A stretch of DNA of 64,000 bases from Deltaproteobacteria bacterium (GTDB lineage Bacteria; Myxococcota; UBA727; VGSZ01). Position 1 is the first letter of the stretch, and each line of letters opens with the position of its first letter. The notes beneath the pieces are model-generated. The model was not told the DNA's origin and did no database searches. It was given only the letters and a program-made list of their open reading frames with translations. Location of the stretch: contig JACOUT010000009.1 of NCBI GenBank assembly GCA_016177705.1, positions 335,519 through 399,518 on the forward strand. Direction: 5' to 3'. The position numbers and the translations under genes are program-made. Shown piece after piece: positions 39,069 through 47,951 of this stretch.

Positions 39069-41102
39069 TCAGGAGCCGGGTTTCCGCTCGTCCTCTTCGA
39101 GCAGGGTCATCAGCTCGCTGATGGTCTCGTCGTTCGGCTGCTCACTGAGCGCCTCACGCGCGTGGTGCAGCGCGCGCTGGCGCTCGCCGGTGCGGTGGCA
39201 CAGCACCGCCATCGCTGCATGCGCGTCGCCCGACGTGGGTTCGAGCCGCAGCGCATGCTCGAGCGCGCTGCGCGCCTCGCCGTAGAGCCGCTGCTCGCAG
39301 CAGGTGCGGCCGAGGTTGACCAGGAAGCCGACCTCGTCGGGCGCGAGCTTGACGGCGCGACGGAACTGCGCGTGCGCGTCGGCGCTGGCGCCGCTCTTCT
39401 GTAGCGCGACGCCGAGCGCGTTGGCGGCGTCGGCGTGCTCGGGCAGGGCCTGCGCGGCGCGCTGCAGGAACACGATGGCGCGCGCGTGGTCGCCGACGGC
39501 GGTGAGCGTGCGGCCGAGCGCCAGGTTCATTTCGCCATCGGCTTGCGAGGCGCGCACCGCGCGCTCGAAGCACGGCAAGGCCGCCTCGGGTCGGCTGAGC
39601 AGCTCGAGCGACAGCCCACGCAGATAGTCGCTGTGGCCGCGCCCGAGATCGCTCCTGGTCTCGGCCTGGTCGCGCACATTGAAGTAGGCGTCGGGCACCA
39701 CCTGCAGCTCGTAGCGGCCGTGGCCCTGCGGCGGCAGCTCGACGACGTGGTCGATGGTGAGGCGATCGCTGCCGTCGGGGAACAAGTCGGCCTCGAGCTG
39801 GCCGGCGCGCCGCTTTGCCTCCTCGATCAGCTCGGGGCTGGCGTGCTCGCTGCACAACAGCGCCGTGTTCTCGCTGGCGCAGACCACGCGCGCGCGCGGC
39901 TCGCGCGGCGCGAGCTGCTCGAGCACCCCGCGCACCAGCGCGGGGTGAAACGCCGCGGTCGCCGCCTTGTCGGCGACCAGGCAGGCGGCGCGCGTCAGCC
40001 CGTGCGAGCTGCGCTGTTCGACGACGAACGCATGCGCGCTCAGTGAGAACGCAGGCAGTGCGCGGCGCGCTTCGTCGCGGAAGTGATCGAAGCGCGCTTC
40101 GTGATCGTCGGGCTCCCGTAGCACCGGCCGCGCCACGCCGTCCTTGGTGCGGACGGCGATCAAGGCTCCGCCGTCGAGGGGCGCGGCCACGGCGTCGGGG
40201 TAGGCCTTGAGGTAGCTCGCGCTGCGCAACAGCAGGTTCAGATCACCGGCAGCGCCGCTCAGATCCTCGAGGCGCGCGCGCGCCAAGAACGCGTCGGCGG
40301 TCAGGCCGGCCGAGAGCTGGCTCGCGAAGAGCTGCCGGTAGTCGAGCGTGACGGCACCGCTCGCGTCGCGCGCCAGCACCTCGCCGCCCTTGACGTCGAA
40401 GCGGCGGTCCGGGAAGCGCCGCTCGAGGCCGCGCAACAGCGCCAAAAAGCCGCGCAGCTCGTGCGACAGCGAGGCGGCGCGCCGCGCGATGGTCGAGAGC
40501 GGCCCTCGACCGGTCCACAGCGCCTCGGCCAAGAGCGCGTTGGTGCCGACGTGCGCTTCGAAGCGGCCGTCGGTCACCCGGGTAACCTCGTTGTCGTCGT
40601 CGACGCGCGCGCCGAACCCCTGCAGCTCGGCGGCCTGCGCCATCGCTTGCACGACCGCTTCGACGTCGATGAAGAAGACGATGCCGGTCTCGCCTTCAAG
40701 ACGCGACACCTGGTCTTCGCCCCACTCCGACGGCGTCGGCGAAAACGGCGGGCTCGCCTCCTTGAGCGCCGACCAGGTCACCGACGAGAAGCGCTGCGCC
40801 GCCTCGAGCTGCGCCAGCGCGGCGTCGATGTCTGCTGAGACCAGGCGCTCCCGATCGGCGGGCATGGCCTCGACTCGCGGGATGACCAACACGACCACCG
40901 CCGGGTCGAGCGTCACGTTGACGACGCGCTGCTGCTCGTGCGCCTCGTTCACCGCGTGGAGCAGCCCGGCACGAAACCGATCGGCCGGCACCGACGGCAG
41001 CCGCGCCCCGAGCAGCGCATCTACCTCGCGCGCGCCGCCGCCCGCCGGCGCGCTTGCCGATGAGCCACGCAGCCAGGAGCCGAGGCGAGAGAGCAGGCGC
41101 AC
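39069..41102 (-). CDS. Large TPR-repeat protein of unknown function
   Basis: 677 residues from a GTG without a clear Shine-Dalgarno. There is no signal peptide or transmembrane segment, so it is probably cytoplasmic. The first 460 residues are a mixed alpha/beta region I do not recognise; it includes DPAVVVLVIPRVEAM and IVFFIDVEAVVQAM. The last 180 residues are about five TPR units (LRGLSLELLSRPEAALPCFE, LGRTLTAVGDHARAIVFLQR, LGVALQKSGASADAHAQFRR, LGRTCCEQRLYGEARSALE). It lies between a Ser/Thr kinase gene (91 bases upstream) and the nnrD-tsaE pair on the same strand. A scaffold role, perhaps with the kinase, is a reasonable guess only. Confidence 0.75.
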   Translation of the reverse strand: MRLLSRLGSWLRGSSASAPAGGGAREVDALLGARLPSVPADRFRAGLLHAVNEAHEQQRVVNVTLDPAVVVLVIPRVEAMPADRERLVSADIDAALAQLEAAQRFSSVTWSALKEASPPFSPTPSEWGEDQVSRLEGETGIVFFIDVEAVVQAMAQAAELQGFGARVDDDNEVTRVTDGRFEAHVGTNALLAEALWTGRGPLSTIARRAASLSHELRGFLALLRGLERRFPDRRFDVKGGEVLARDASGAVTLDYRQLFASQLSAGLTADAFLARARLEDLSGAAGDLNLLLRSASYLKAYPDAVAAPLDGGALIAVRTKDGVARPVLREPDDHEARFDHFRDEARRALPAFSLSAHAFVVEQRSSHGLTRAACLVADKAATAAFHPALVRGVLEQLAPREPRARVVCASENTALLCSEHASPELIEEAKRRAGQLEADLFPDGSDRLTIDHVVELPPQGHGRYELQVVPDAYFNVRDQAETRSDLGRGHSDYLRGLSLELLSRPEAALPCFERAVRASQADGEMNLALGRTLTAVGDHARAIVFLQRAAQALPEHADAANALGVALQKSGASADAHAQFRRAVKLAPDEVGFLVNLGRTCCEQRLYGEARSALEHALRLEPTSGDAHAAMAVLCHRTGERQRALHHAREALSEQPNDETISELMTLLEEDERKPGS

Positions 41103-41193
41103 AAAATGATGCTAGCCCGAGGGGGATGTGGCGAGCGCGCGAGCGCCGCCCACGGGACAGGTGGGACGCCGCGGGGCGTCACGCCCCGGCACC

Positions 41194-43080
41194 TCAGAGC
41201 GTCGTGACGGAGAAGGCGGCGGCGGCCTCGCGCAACAACACCACCGTGTCGCGGACGTCGGGGCGCAGGTTGAGGTCACGGTGGTCGCCGTAGAACAGGA
41301 AGGCAGGCTGCGCGTCGCGCTTGAGGGTGCCGACGAAGAGCGCGCCCGGCATGTGGCCGCCGAACGCGCGGAAGAACTGGAGCCAGTCCGGCGAGGTGAC
41401 GGTGGCGCCGTAGAAGGCGTCCTTCCTGCCGAGCAGCTCGCGCATGCTGGCGCAGCGCGCGATGGCACCCGGGATCACCGAGGGGTCGGCCACGCCGTGC
41501 GCAGCCAGCACCTGGGTGCCGGCGCGCAGGTCGGCGACGAAGCAGCGATCGAAGCGCGTGGCCAAGAACGCCACTGCCAGCTCGGCGACCTCGCGGGAGG
41601 TCTTGGCGGCGGCGAGGTGCTGCGCCACGTCCTGCACCGACGCGATGACGAGCCTGGCCGGCGCCGGCGTCTGCGTCGTATTGCGTGGCGGCTGGGTCGT
41701 GTGCCGCGGCGGCATGGTCACCTGCACGGCCGGCACGGGCGGTGCGGTCGCGGCCTTGCGCGTCACCAGCAAGACGGGCTGGTCGGCGGCTACGGGTTCG
41801 GCGCCGAGCGGCATGATGCGTTCCCCGGTGATGGTGCGCGGCAACGTCGACGGCGGCGCCATCGGCATCGGTGTGCCGGTCCGCGCCGGGGCCATGGGCA
41901 TCGGCGTGCCGGTCCGCGGGGGCGCCGGTGAGGCCACGGCGGGCAAGGGCGTGGGAGCCGGCATTGGGGCCGGCACCATCTCGGTGTGGATGGGGCCGAG
42001 CGGCGCCGGCGGGCGCTTGACGGCGACGAGCGGCACTGGCTCCTCGACGGGGGCGTCGCCGTGATCATCTGCCAGGGCGTCCTCGAGCCGGAACTTGAGA
42101 TCGTCCAGCTCGCTGACGGCATCCGCGAAGCCCGACAGCTCGTCGTCGCTGCCGGCGCGCCGACCCACCCGCTCCGTCGACGACACGTGCCAACCCTGGG
42201 GGCGCGCGAGCTGATCGATCTGCTCGAGCAGATCGGCGGCGCTGGCCGGGCGGCGGTCGGGGTGCTTCTCGAGCAGCGACAGCACCAACAGGTCGATCGA
42301 CTGTGGGATGTGCGCCGCCGGCACCCGCTGGCTCGGCGCCATCGGCGTCTCATGGATGTGGCGCAGGATGACCTTGATGCTGCTCTCGCCTTCGAAGGGC
42401 GGCCGGCCGGTGAGCAGCTCGAACCACATGGCGCCGAGGGAGTACAGGTCGCTGCGCGGGTCGTCGGCGACGCCGCTGGCGCGCTCGGGGCTCATGTAGG
42501 CCGGCGTGCCGGGGATGACGTCCCGCTGGGTGATGGGGGTCTTGTTGTCGGGCTCGATGGAGCGCGCCAGGCCGAAGTCGAGCACCTTGGGGAAGTCGAC
42601 GTCGCCCGCGCGCTCGACCAGCATGACGTTCTCGGGCTTGAGGTCTCGATGCACGATGCCCGAGCCGTGGGCCGCCACCAACGCCGCCGTCACGCCGCGC
42701 ATCACGTGCAAGGCGCGGTCCCAGCCCATGGCGCCCGAGGCGTCAATGACCTCACGCAGGCTCTGGCCCTGCAGGTACTCCATGGCGATGTACAGCTCGC
42801 CTGCCTCGGTGCTGCCGAAGTCGTGCAGCGTCACCACGTGGGGGTGGGTCAGGCGCGAGACCGCGCGCGCCTCCTTCTCGAAGCGCAGCGCGGCGGTGCG
42901 GTCGTCGTCATGGCGACCGAGCAGCACCTTGAGCGCCACCGGCCGATCGAGCGGCCGCTGAATGGCGAGATAGACGGCACCCATGCCGCCCTCGTTGAGC
43001 TTGCGCTCGATCTGGTAGCGCCCGGCGATGACCCGTCCGACGTACGGGTCCCGCCCATCGGGCTTGGCGCGCTCGACCAC
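41194..43080 (-). CDS. Hanks-type Ser/Thr protein kinase with novel C-terminal domain
   Basis: 628 residues from a GTG start. The kinase domain (about 20-290) is complete: glycine loop NEGGMG, catalytic Lys51 in VALKVL, HRDLKPEN with Asp146, DFGLA (168-172) and the activation segment GTPAYMSPE. A Pro/Met-rich linker follows with repeats of GTPMPMAP. The C-terminal 160 residues (VQDVAQHLAAAKTSREVAEL onward) look GAF-like (AVAFLATRFDRCFVADLRAG, GALFVGTLKRDAQPAFLFYG), as if sensing a ligand. There is no transmembrane segment, so it is a cytosolic kinase. FHA proteins such as the activator at 11407-12978 are possible readers of its phosphorylation. It diverges from the ParA gene across 67 bases. 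Confidence 0.92.
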   Translation of the reverse strand: MVERAKPDGRDPYVGRVIAGRYQIERKLNEGGMGAVYLAIQRPLDRPVALKVLLGRHDDDRTAALRFEKEARAVSRLTHPHVVTLHDFGSTEAGELYIAMEYLQGQSLREVIDASGAMGWDRALHVMRGVTAALVAAHGSGIVHRDLKPENVMLVERAGDVDFPKVLDFGLARSIEPDNKTPITQRDVIPGTPAYMSPERASGVADDPRSDLYSLGAMWFELLTGRPPFEGESSIKVILRHIHETPMAPSQRVPAAHIPQSIDLLVLSLLEKHPDRRPASAADLLEQIDQLARPQGWHVSSTERVGRRAGSDDELSGFADAVSELDDLKFRLEDALADDHGDAPVEEPVPLVAVKRPPAPLGPIHTEMVPAPMPAPTPLPAVASPAPPRTGTPMPMAPARTGTPMPMAPPSTLPRTITGERIMPLGAEPVAADQPVLLVTRKAATAPPVPAVQVTMPPRHTTQPPRNTTQTPAPARLVIASVQDVAQHLAAAKTSREVAELAVAFLATRFDRCFVADLRAGTQVLAAHGVADPSVIPGAIARCASMRELLGRKDAFYGATVTSPDWLQFFRAFGGHMPGALFVGTLKRDAQPAFLFYGDHRDLNLRPDVRDTVVLLREAAAAFSVTTL

Positions 43081-43147
43081 GGAGGCACATTACAGCGGAT
43101 CGCCGGCGCGTTGACGAGCAGACCCATGCTCGTCGTACCGTTCGCAG

Positions 43148-44311
43148 GTGGAAAAAGCCCCGCCCCCGTCGCCCGCGGCCATCCCGTCCGTCGTCCCCTC
43201 GCTGGCAACGTGCAGCGCCTGTGGCGCCTCGTTCACGCCGCGCGTGTCCTATCAGCTCGAGCGGCGCGCCGACGGCTCGCAGCGCGCCTGGTGCTCCTTG
43301 CCGTGCAAGGCGGGCGCGAGCGGAGGTGCGGTGCCCTGCGACGTCTGCGGCAAGCGCTTCACCGTCACCTTCGCCTTCCAGGCGAGCAAGACGCCGGGCG
43401 GCGGCGTGCGCCACGTGTGCTCCGAGGCGTGTCGCGCCGCGCTCGACGCCAAACGGCCGAAGCCCGTGTCGCTCGAGCGCCCCTGGCGCGTGGCGGTGCT
43501 CAACCAAAAGGGCGGCACCGGCAAGACCACGACGTCGATCAACCTGGCGGCCGGCATCGCCGACGCCGGCGGGCGCGTGCTACTGGTCGACTGCGATCCG
43601 CAAGGCAACGTGGGCGTCTCGCTCGGCGTGCGCAGCGAGCGCACGCTCTATCACGTGCTGATGGACGAGTGCTCCGTCGACGACGCGGTGGTGCCGATCG
43701 GTGAGAGCTTCGACGTGCTCACCAGCGACGACACGCTGGCAGCTGCCGAGATCAAGCTAGCGCAACACCCGGCGCGCGGCGCGGTCCTGAAGAAGCGCCT
43801 CGAGCGCGCCGCGCGCTACACGCACGTGGTGGTCGACTGCGGGCCCTCGTTGAGCCTGATCAACCAAAACGCGCTCTGCTTCGTCGACGAGGTGCTGGTG
43901 CCGGTGGCCTGCGACTACCTGTCGCTCGTGGGCGTCAAGCAGGTGCTCAAGACCATCAAGCAGGTCAACCAGCACCTCGGCCACCCGCTCAGGGTCGGCG
44001 CGGTGTTGCCCACGTTCTACGACGGGCGCGCCAAGATCTGCCGTGACGCGCTGGAGGCGCTCCAGAAGCACTTCGGCGAGCTGTGCCTGCCGCCCGTGCG
44101 ACAGAACACCAAGCTCAAAGAAGCACCCAGCCACAAGAAGACCATCTTCGAGCACGACGCCTCGTCTACCGGCGCCGAGGACTACCGCGTGGTGGTGCGC
44201 ATCATGATCGAGCGCGCGCGCGCCTCGACGGCAGCAGCGGCGGCGCCCGCGCCGGCCGCCGATGCGACGGCGCGCCCCGACGACACCGTCGCCGCGCGGA
44301 GCCGCGCGTGA
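43148..44311 (+). CDS. ParA-family ATPase with N-terminal double zinc-knuckle domain
   Basis: 387 residues from a GTG start. The first 100 residues carry two CxxC...CxxxC sets (Cys22, 25, 49, 53 and Cys64, 67, 91, 95) typical of small zinc-binding folds. The ParA/MinD domain then starts at WRVAVLNQKGGTGKTTTS, with deviant Walker A residues 121-128 (signature Lys121, Lys126). DCDPQGNVG (A') and VVVDCGPSLSLINQNAL (Walker B) follow. The C-terminus is a short Ala-rich tail. ParA ATPases position DNA or protein cargo by dynamic binding to the nucleoid. It overlaps by four bases with a ribbon-helix-helix gene, its likely partner, and is far from any visible replication origin, so it is an orphan system. 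Confidence 0.92.
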   Translation: MEKAPPPSPAAIPSVVPSLATCSACGASFTPRVSYQLERRADGSQRAWCSLPCKAGASGGAVPCDVCGKRFTVTFAFQASKTPGGGVRHVCSEACRAALDAKRPKPVSLERPWRVAVLNQKGGTGKTTTSINLAAGIADAGGRVLLVDCDPQGNVGVSLGVRSERTLYHVLMDECSVDDAVVPIGESFDVLTSDDTLAAAEIKLAQHPARGAVLKKRLERAARYTHVVVDCGPSLSLINQNALCFVDEVLVPVACDYLSLVGVKQVLKTIKQVNQHLGHPLRVGAVLPTFYDGRAKICRDALEALQKHFGELCLPPVRQNTKLKEAPSHKKTIFEHDASSTGAEDYRVVVRIMIERARASTAAAAAPAPAADATARPDDTVAARSRA

Positions 44312-44631
44312 GCAGCAAGCGCAAGGGAGACGACGAGGAGCTCGGGCTCGGCGCCAACCCGCTCGAGGAGCGCGACCCGCTGGTGTCGACGTTCTATCGC
44401 GCGCCCGAGGCGCCCAAGGGGCGCGCGCGCCGCGGCAAGGGCAGGCAGCCGCTCAAGGAGGGGCGCACCTGGCGGCTGGTCACCTTCTCCTTCTACGAGG
44501 AGGACGTGCGCCGGCTCGACGCGCTCCTGTCGGACGCCAAGCGGCGCGGGCATCGGCGCGTCAGCCGTTCGCAGATCGTGCGGCTGGCGCTGCGGCAGGT
44601 CGATCTCGCCTCGCTGCCCGAGCTGATCTGA
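44308..44631 (+). CDS. Ribbon-helix-helix-like partner of the orphan ParA
   Basis: 107 residues from the GTG of a GTGA overlap with parA. The N-terminal half is disordered and basic/acidic (ARRGKGRQPLKEG). The C-terminal 50 residues follow the RHH plan: a strand (WRLVTFSFY), helix 1 (EEDVRRLDALLSDAKRRG) and helix 2 after a turn (SRSQIVRLALRQV). RHH proteins such as ParG or Omega serve as centromere-binding and ATPase-activating partners of ParA on plasmids. A disordered N-terminus that could contain an Arg finger fits this role. It converges on the metalloprotease gene with 17 bases between stops. Confidence 0.75.
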   Translation: MSSKRKGDDEELGLGANPLEERDPLVSTFYRAPEAPKGRARRGKGRQPLKEGRTWRLVTFSFYEEDVRRLDALLSDAKRRGHRRVSRSQIVRLALRQVDLASLPELI

Positions 44632-44648
44632 CGCTCATCTCGCGCTGA

Positions 44649-47072
44649 TCAGAAGCCCGCGTCGTCGGCGCCGAGCAGCAGGCGATCGGCCCAGGCGGGG
44701 TCGGACTTGGCGTCGATGTGCGGTGGCGCCTCGGGCGCGTCGACGGCGCGCGCGGCGCGCTCGGCGCGGTCGCGCAACAAGAGCCGCGCGGCCGGGCGTT
44801 CGGCGGCATCGGCGGCGGCGAACAAGAGGTCGCGCGCCTCGGCGGCGTGGTCGAGCTTGAGCAGCGCGGTGGCGAGCGCGAGCTGCACCTGCTCGAGCAG
44901 CGGCGGCGGCAGCTTGCCGTCGTCGAGCAGCAGGCGCAGCGCACGGACCGCCTCGTCGAGCGCCCCTTGCTGCACCAGGCGCCGCGCGTGGATGTAGCGC
45001 GCGACGCGCACACCGTCGCGCGCCTCGGCGCGAAGCTCTGGCGGGTTGGCGCCGTCGGCGCCGATGGCCAGGTGCAGGCGCGCGAAGGCGGCGGCGCGCT
45101 CGTCGGGCTTGGTGGCGACCAGCACGCCGAGCGCGGCTGACGAGGCCGGCGTGGCGCCGCCCCGCAGCACCACTTCGGCCAGGGCGCGGCGCGCGAGCAG
45201 CGCGCGTCCCTCGTCGACCGGCATGGCCTCGGCGCGCGCGCGATCCCACTCGGCGAAGGCGCGTGCGCGCGCGCCGACGCGCCACAGCGCGTCGCCCAGG
45301 ATCTCGCCGCGCTGGGCCGCGAGCGCCGCCGCGTCCTTGCGCTCGGGCGTGGGCAGGGCGGCGATGCGCTCGGCGAAGGCGACCGCCGCCGCCTCGTCGT
45401 CGACGCGTAAAGCGTCGGCCAGCAGATCCTCGAGCGTCCGCTGCGACGCAGGCCCGAGCGCCTCCACGTCGGCGAGGGCGCCGGCGACGTCGCCGGTGCG
45501 CGCGCGCGTGCGGATGGCGCGCACGCGCTCGGCGTCGGCCGGTCGGCACACGTCGTCGAGCACGGACGGCCGCTCGAAGCGCGCCACCGCGACGGCGGCG
45601 GCGTCCTCGGGCAGCGGCAGCTCGTCGAGGTGCGCGTGGTGGGCCGCCATCAACTGCTCGACCGCCTCCGGGGAGCCGAGCGCCTCCTCGAGCGAGCCGG
45701 TGCCGTACAGCGCAGCCAGCGCGGCGGTCGGGTTTTGCAGCGTGCGCGCCACCAGCGACTCGATGAGCGCGCCTGCGGCGGTGTAGCCGCGCGCAGGTGA
45801 CTCGGCGAAGAACGACAGGCCCGAGAACAACGCCGCGGTGTCGGGCGCGAAGCCGGCGCGTCGCATGGCGGCCGCCTGCTCCTTGACGGTGAGACCGCCG
45901 TTCGCCGCCAGCTCGGGCGTCAACGCCACCGCCACCCCCTCGGTGATGGCGGCGTGGTGGAAGAACACGAAGCGCGAGGGGATGCGCAAGGGCGCGGTCG
46001 ACAGCTCGCCCGCGACCACGTGCGCCAGCTCGTGGCCGAGCGAGCGGTGCGGCACGTCGGCGCCCTCGACGTGGATCTCGCGGCGCCAGGGCAGCGCGAA
46101 GTCGACGTGCGCCGCACCGGTGAAGTGCGCCGCCGTGCCGCGGTCGGCGTGCAGCCAGACGTGGATATCGCCGGAGGGTCGCGTGCCCAGGCGCGTGGCG
46201 AGCCGGTCGAGCCAGAGCGTGCCCTCGGCGAGCACGGCGTCGACGTCCCTCGGGCGCAGCGCCAGCGGATCCGCGTGCACCACCAGCGCCCCGCGCTGCT
46301 TGACGTACGAGTAGCGCGCCTCCATCTCCGCGCGCGGCGGGCGCAGCTCGCTGCGCGAGGTGCTATCGGCGACCAGCCCGACGACGACGGCGACCCCGGC
46401 CAGCACCCACAGCACCACGGTGTTGGTCGGGCCGCCCGCCACGCCGACGCGGCGGATGCGCGGCCAGGCGGCGGCGCCTCCGAACGCGACGGCGCAGCCG
46501 TAGCATAGCGTGGCGACGCGAAAGCCGAGCACGTCGGTCGGCATGCTCGCGCCGCGCAGCAGGTCGCCCGCGACCACCACGAACAGGTGGCTCGTGATGA
46601 TGAAGCTCGGATCGCGATACCAGCGGACGAACAGCAGAAGTCCGGCAGCGCACAGCAACGCGACGGCCGCCACCAGCGCGCGGCCGGGGCGGGCGAGGGC
46701 ACGCCCGAGCAGCGTGCCGATGGCTGCATGCACGACGAGCACGGGGGCGGCGAGCACGAGGAACGCGAGGAAGCCGCGCTGCGGCGCGCACGAGGGACGC
46801 AGCCAGCCGGACACGCCGGTGACGACGGCAAACACCGCCAGCATCGCGCCCGCGATCACCAAGGCCTTGCCGAGCTCCGCCGCGTAGCCGTCGGGTGAGG
46901 CGCGCGCCGCCCGCACCGCCTGCGCCAGGCTCAGCGCCACGCCGCCGACGACGGACAGCACCAGGGCGGCTTCCGGCCCCGGGCTCGACGTCAGCGGAAA
47001 GCGCAGGCACGCGACCGCCGCCACCACGACGGCGCCGACGGCGAGGCTGGCCGCGACCACCGAGCCCCTCAT
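44649..47072 (-). CDS. Integral-membrane gluzincin-type zinc metalloprotease with TPR-like tail
   Basis: 807 residues from the ATG at 47070-47072, chosen because the first hydrophobic helix begins there. About seven transmembrane helices lie in the first 290 residues. A soluble domain follows with HELAH (347-351) and a downstream Glu378 in ITEGVAV; together these are the two His and the Glu ligands of gluzincin peptidases (M1/M61-like). The C-terminal 380 residues are Ala-rich helical repeats resembling TPR/SEL1 (GALADVEALGPASQRTLEDL, ALWRVGARARAFAEWDRARA). The protease domain should face the periplasm. The substrate is unknown. It starts 69 bases from the divergent PilZ gene. Confidence 0.78.
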   Translation of the reverse strand: MRGSVVAASLAVGAVVVAAVACLRFPLTSSPGPEAALVLSVVGGVALSLAQAVRAARASPDGYAAELGKALVIAGAMLAVFAVVTGVSGWLRPSCAPQRGFLAFLVLAAPVLVVHAAIGTLLGRALARPGRALVAAVALLCAAGLLLFVRWYRDPSFIITSHLFVVVAGDLLRGASMPTDVLGFRVATLCYGCAVAFGGAAAWPRIRRVGVAGGPTNTVVLWVLAGVAVVVGLVADSTSRSELRPPRAEMEARYSYVKQRGALVVHADPLALRPRDVDAVLAEGTLWLDRLATRLGTRPSGDIHVWLHADRGTAAHFTGAAHVDFALPWRREIHVEGADVPHRSLGHELAHVVAGELSTAPLRIPSRFVFFHHAAITEGVAVALTPELAANGGLTVKEQAAAMRRAGFAPDTAALFSGLSFFAESPARGYTAAGALIESLVARTLQNPTAALAALYGTGSLEEALGSPEAVEQLMAAHHAHLDELPLPEDAAAVAVARFERPSVLDDVCRPADAERVRAIRTRARTGDVAGALADVEALGPASQRTLEDLLADALRVDDEAAAVAFAERIAALPTPERKDAAALAAQRGEILGDALWRVGARARAFAEWDRARAEAMPVDEGRALLARRALAEVVLRGGATPASSAALGVLVATKPDERAAAFARLHLAIGADGANPPELRAEARDGVRVARYIHARRLVQQGALDEAVRALRLLLDDGKLPPPLLEQVQLALATALLKLDHAAEARDLLFAAADAAERPAARLLLRDRAERAARAVDAPEAPPHIDAKSDPAWADRLLLGADDAGF

Positions 47073-47141
47073 CGCAGCGACCGGGATCCCACGGGGCGCG
47101 GGTTGTTGGCGGCGACGGGAAAGCCAGGCATAGTGGCGCTC

Positions 47142-47582
<441 letters not shown>

Positions 47583-47657
47583 CCCGCGCTGCGACGTGCA
47601 TGTCGCGATCGCACATTATCGTCGACGTTACGGCGCGTGCTGACGCGATGCGCTGCA

Positions 47658-47673
47658 TGGCACGCCGCCTGCT
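47658..47673 (+). promoter_or_regulatory. Sigma-54 (-24/-12) promoter candidate
   Basis: TGGCACG followed by four bases and CTGCT keeps the GG-N10-GC spacing and matches almost every conserved position of the sigma-54 consensus (TGGCACG-N4-TTGCW). Initiation would fall near 47684, just before AAGGAG (about 47690-47695) and the micro-lipoprotein ATG at 47701. Upstream lie GC-rich palindromes (GCGATCGC, CGTCGACG) that could bind an activator. Confidence 0.5.
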
Positions 47674-47700
47674 TCGTGGTGCCTCCGACAAGGAGACCCC

Positions 47701-47814
47701 ATGAAGCGCCTCATCCGTATCGCGTCCGTGCTCAGTGCCCTGTTCGTCGCCACCGCCGCGCTCACCGCGCTGCCGGGCTGCCCCACGGGTGAAGGCGAGG
47801 GCGAAGGCGAGTAG
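47701..47814 (+). CDS. Micro-lipoprotein ending in a Gly-Glu tract
   Basis: A 37-residue open frame with AAGGAG five bases before the ATG. Residues 1-26 form a full lipoprotein signal (MKRLIRIASVLSALFVATAA then LTALPG) and Cys27 completes the lipobox LPGC. The mature peptide would be only 11 residues: Cys, Pro, Thr, then four Gly-Glu pairs. It therefore amounts to a lipidated Gly-Glu tag with no passenger, resembling entericidin-like mini-lipoproteins in size. A sigma-54-like promoter sits directly upstream. The good ribosome site, intact signal and in-frame stop argue it is real. An alternative is the remnant of a larger Gly-Glu lipoprotein that lost its C-terminal domain. Confidence 0.75.
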   Translation: MKRLIRIASVLSALFVATAALTALPGCPTGEGEGEGE

Positions 47815-47951
47815 CGCGAGCGCGCTGGGCGGCCGATGCCGGCGTTGTCGGCACCGGCCCGTCGACGACACATCCGGGCTGGATGCTTGTCGCCGGGCCG
47901 GCGCCTCCGCCTTGGCCTCGCCCGCCGATCGCGCTCGCGGGGAGGGGGCGG

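Noticed and set aside
47815..47951. Inverted repeat CGCGAGCGCG / CGCGCTCGCG around the gap after the micro-lipoprotein
   Set aside because: The arms are over 100 bases apart and of very low complexity in GC-rich DNA, so it is not called as a terminator.
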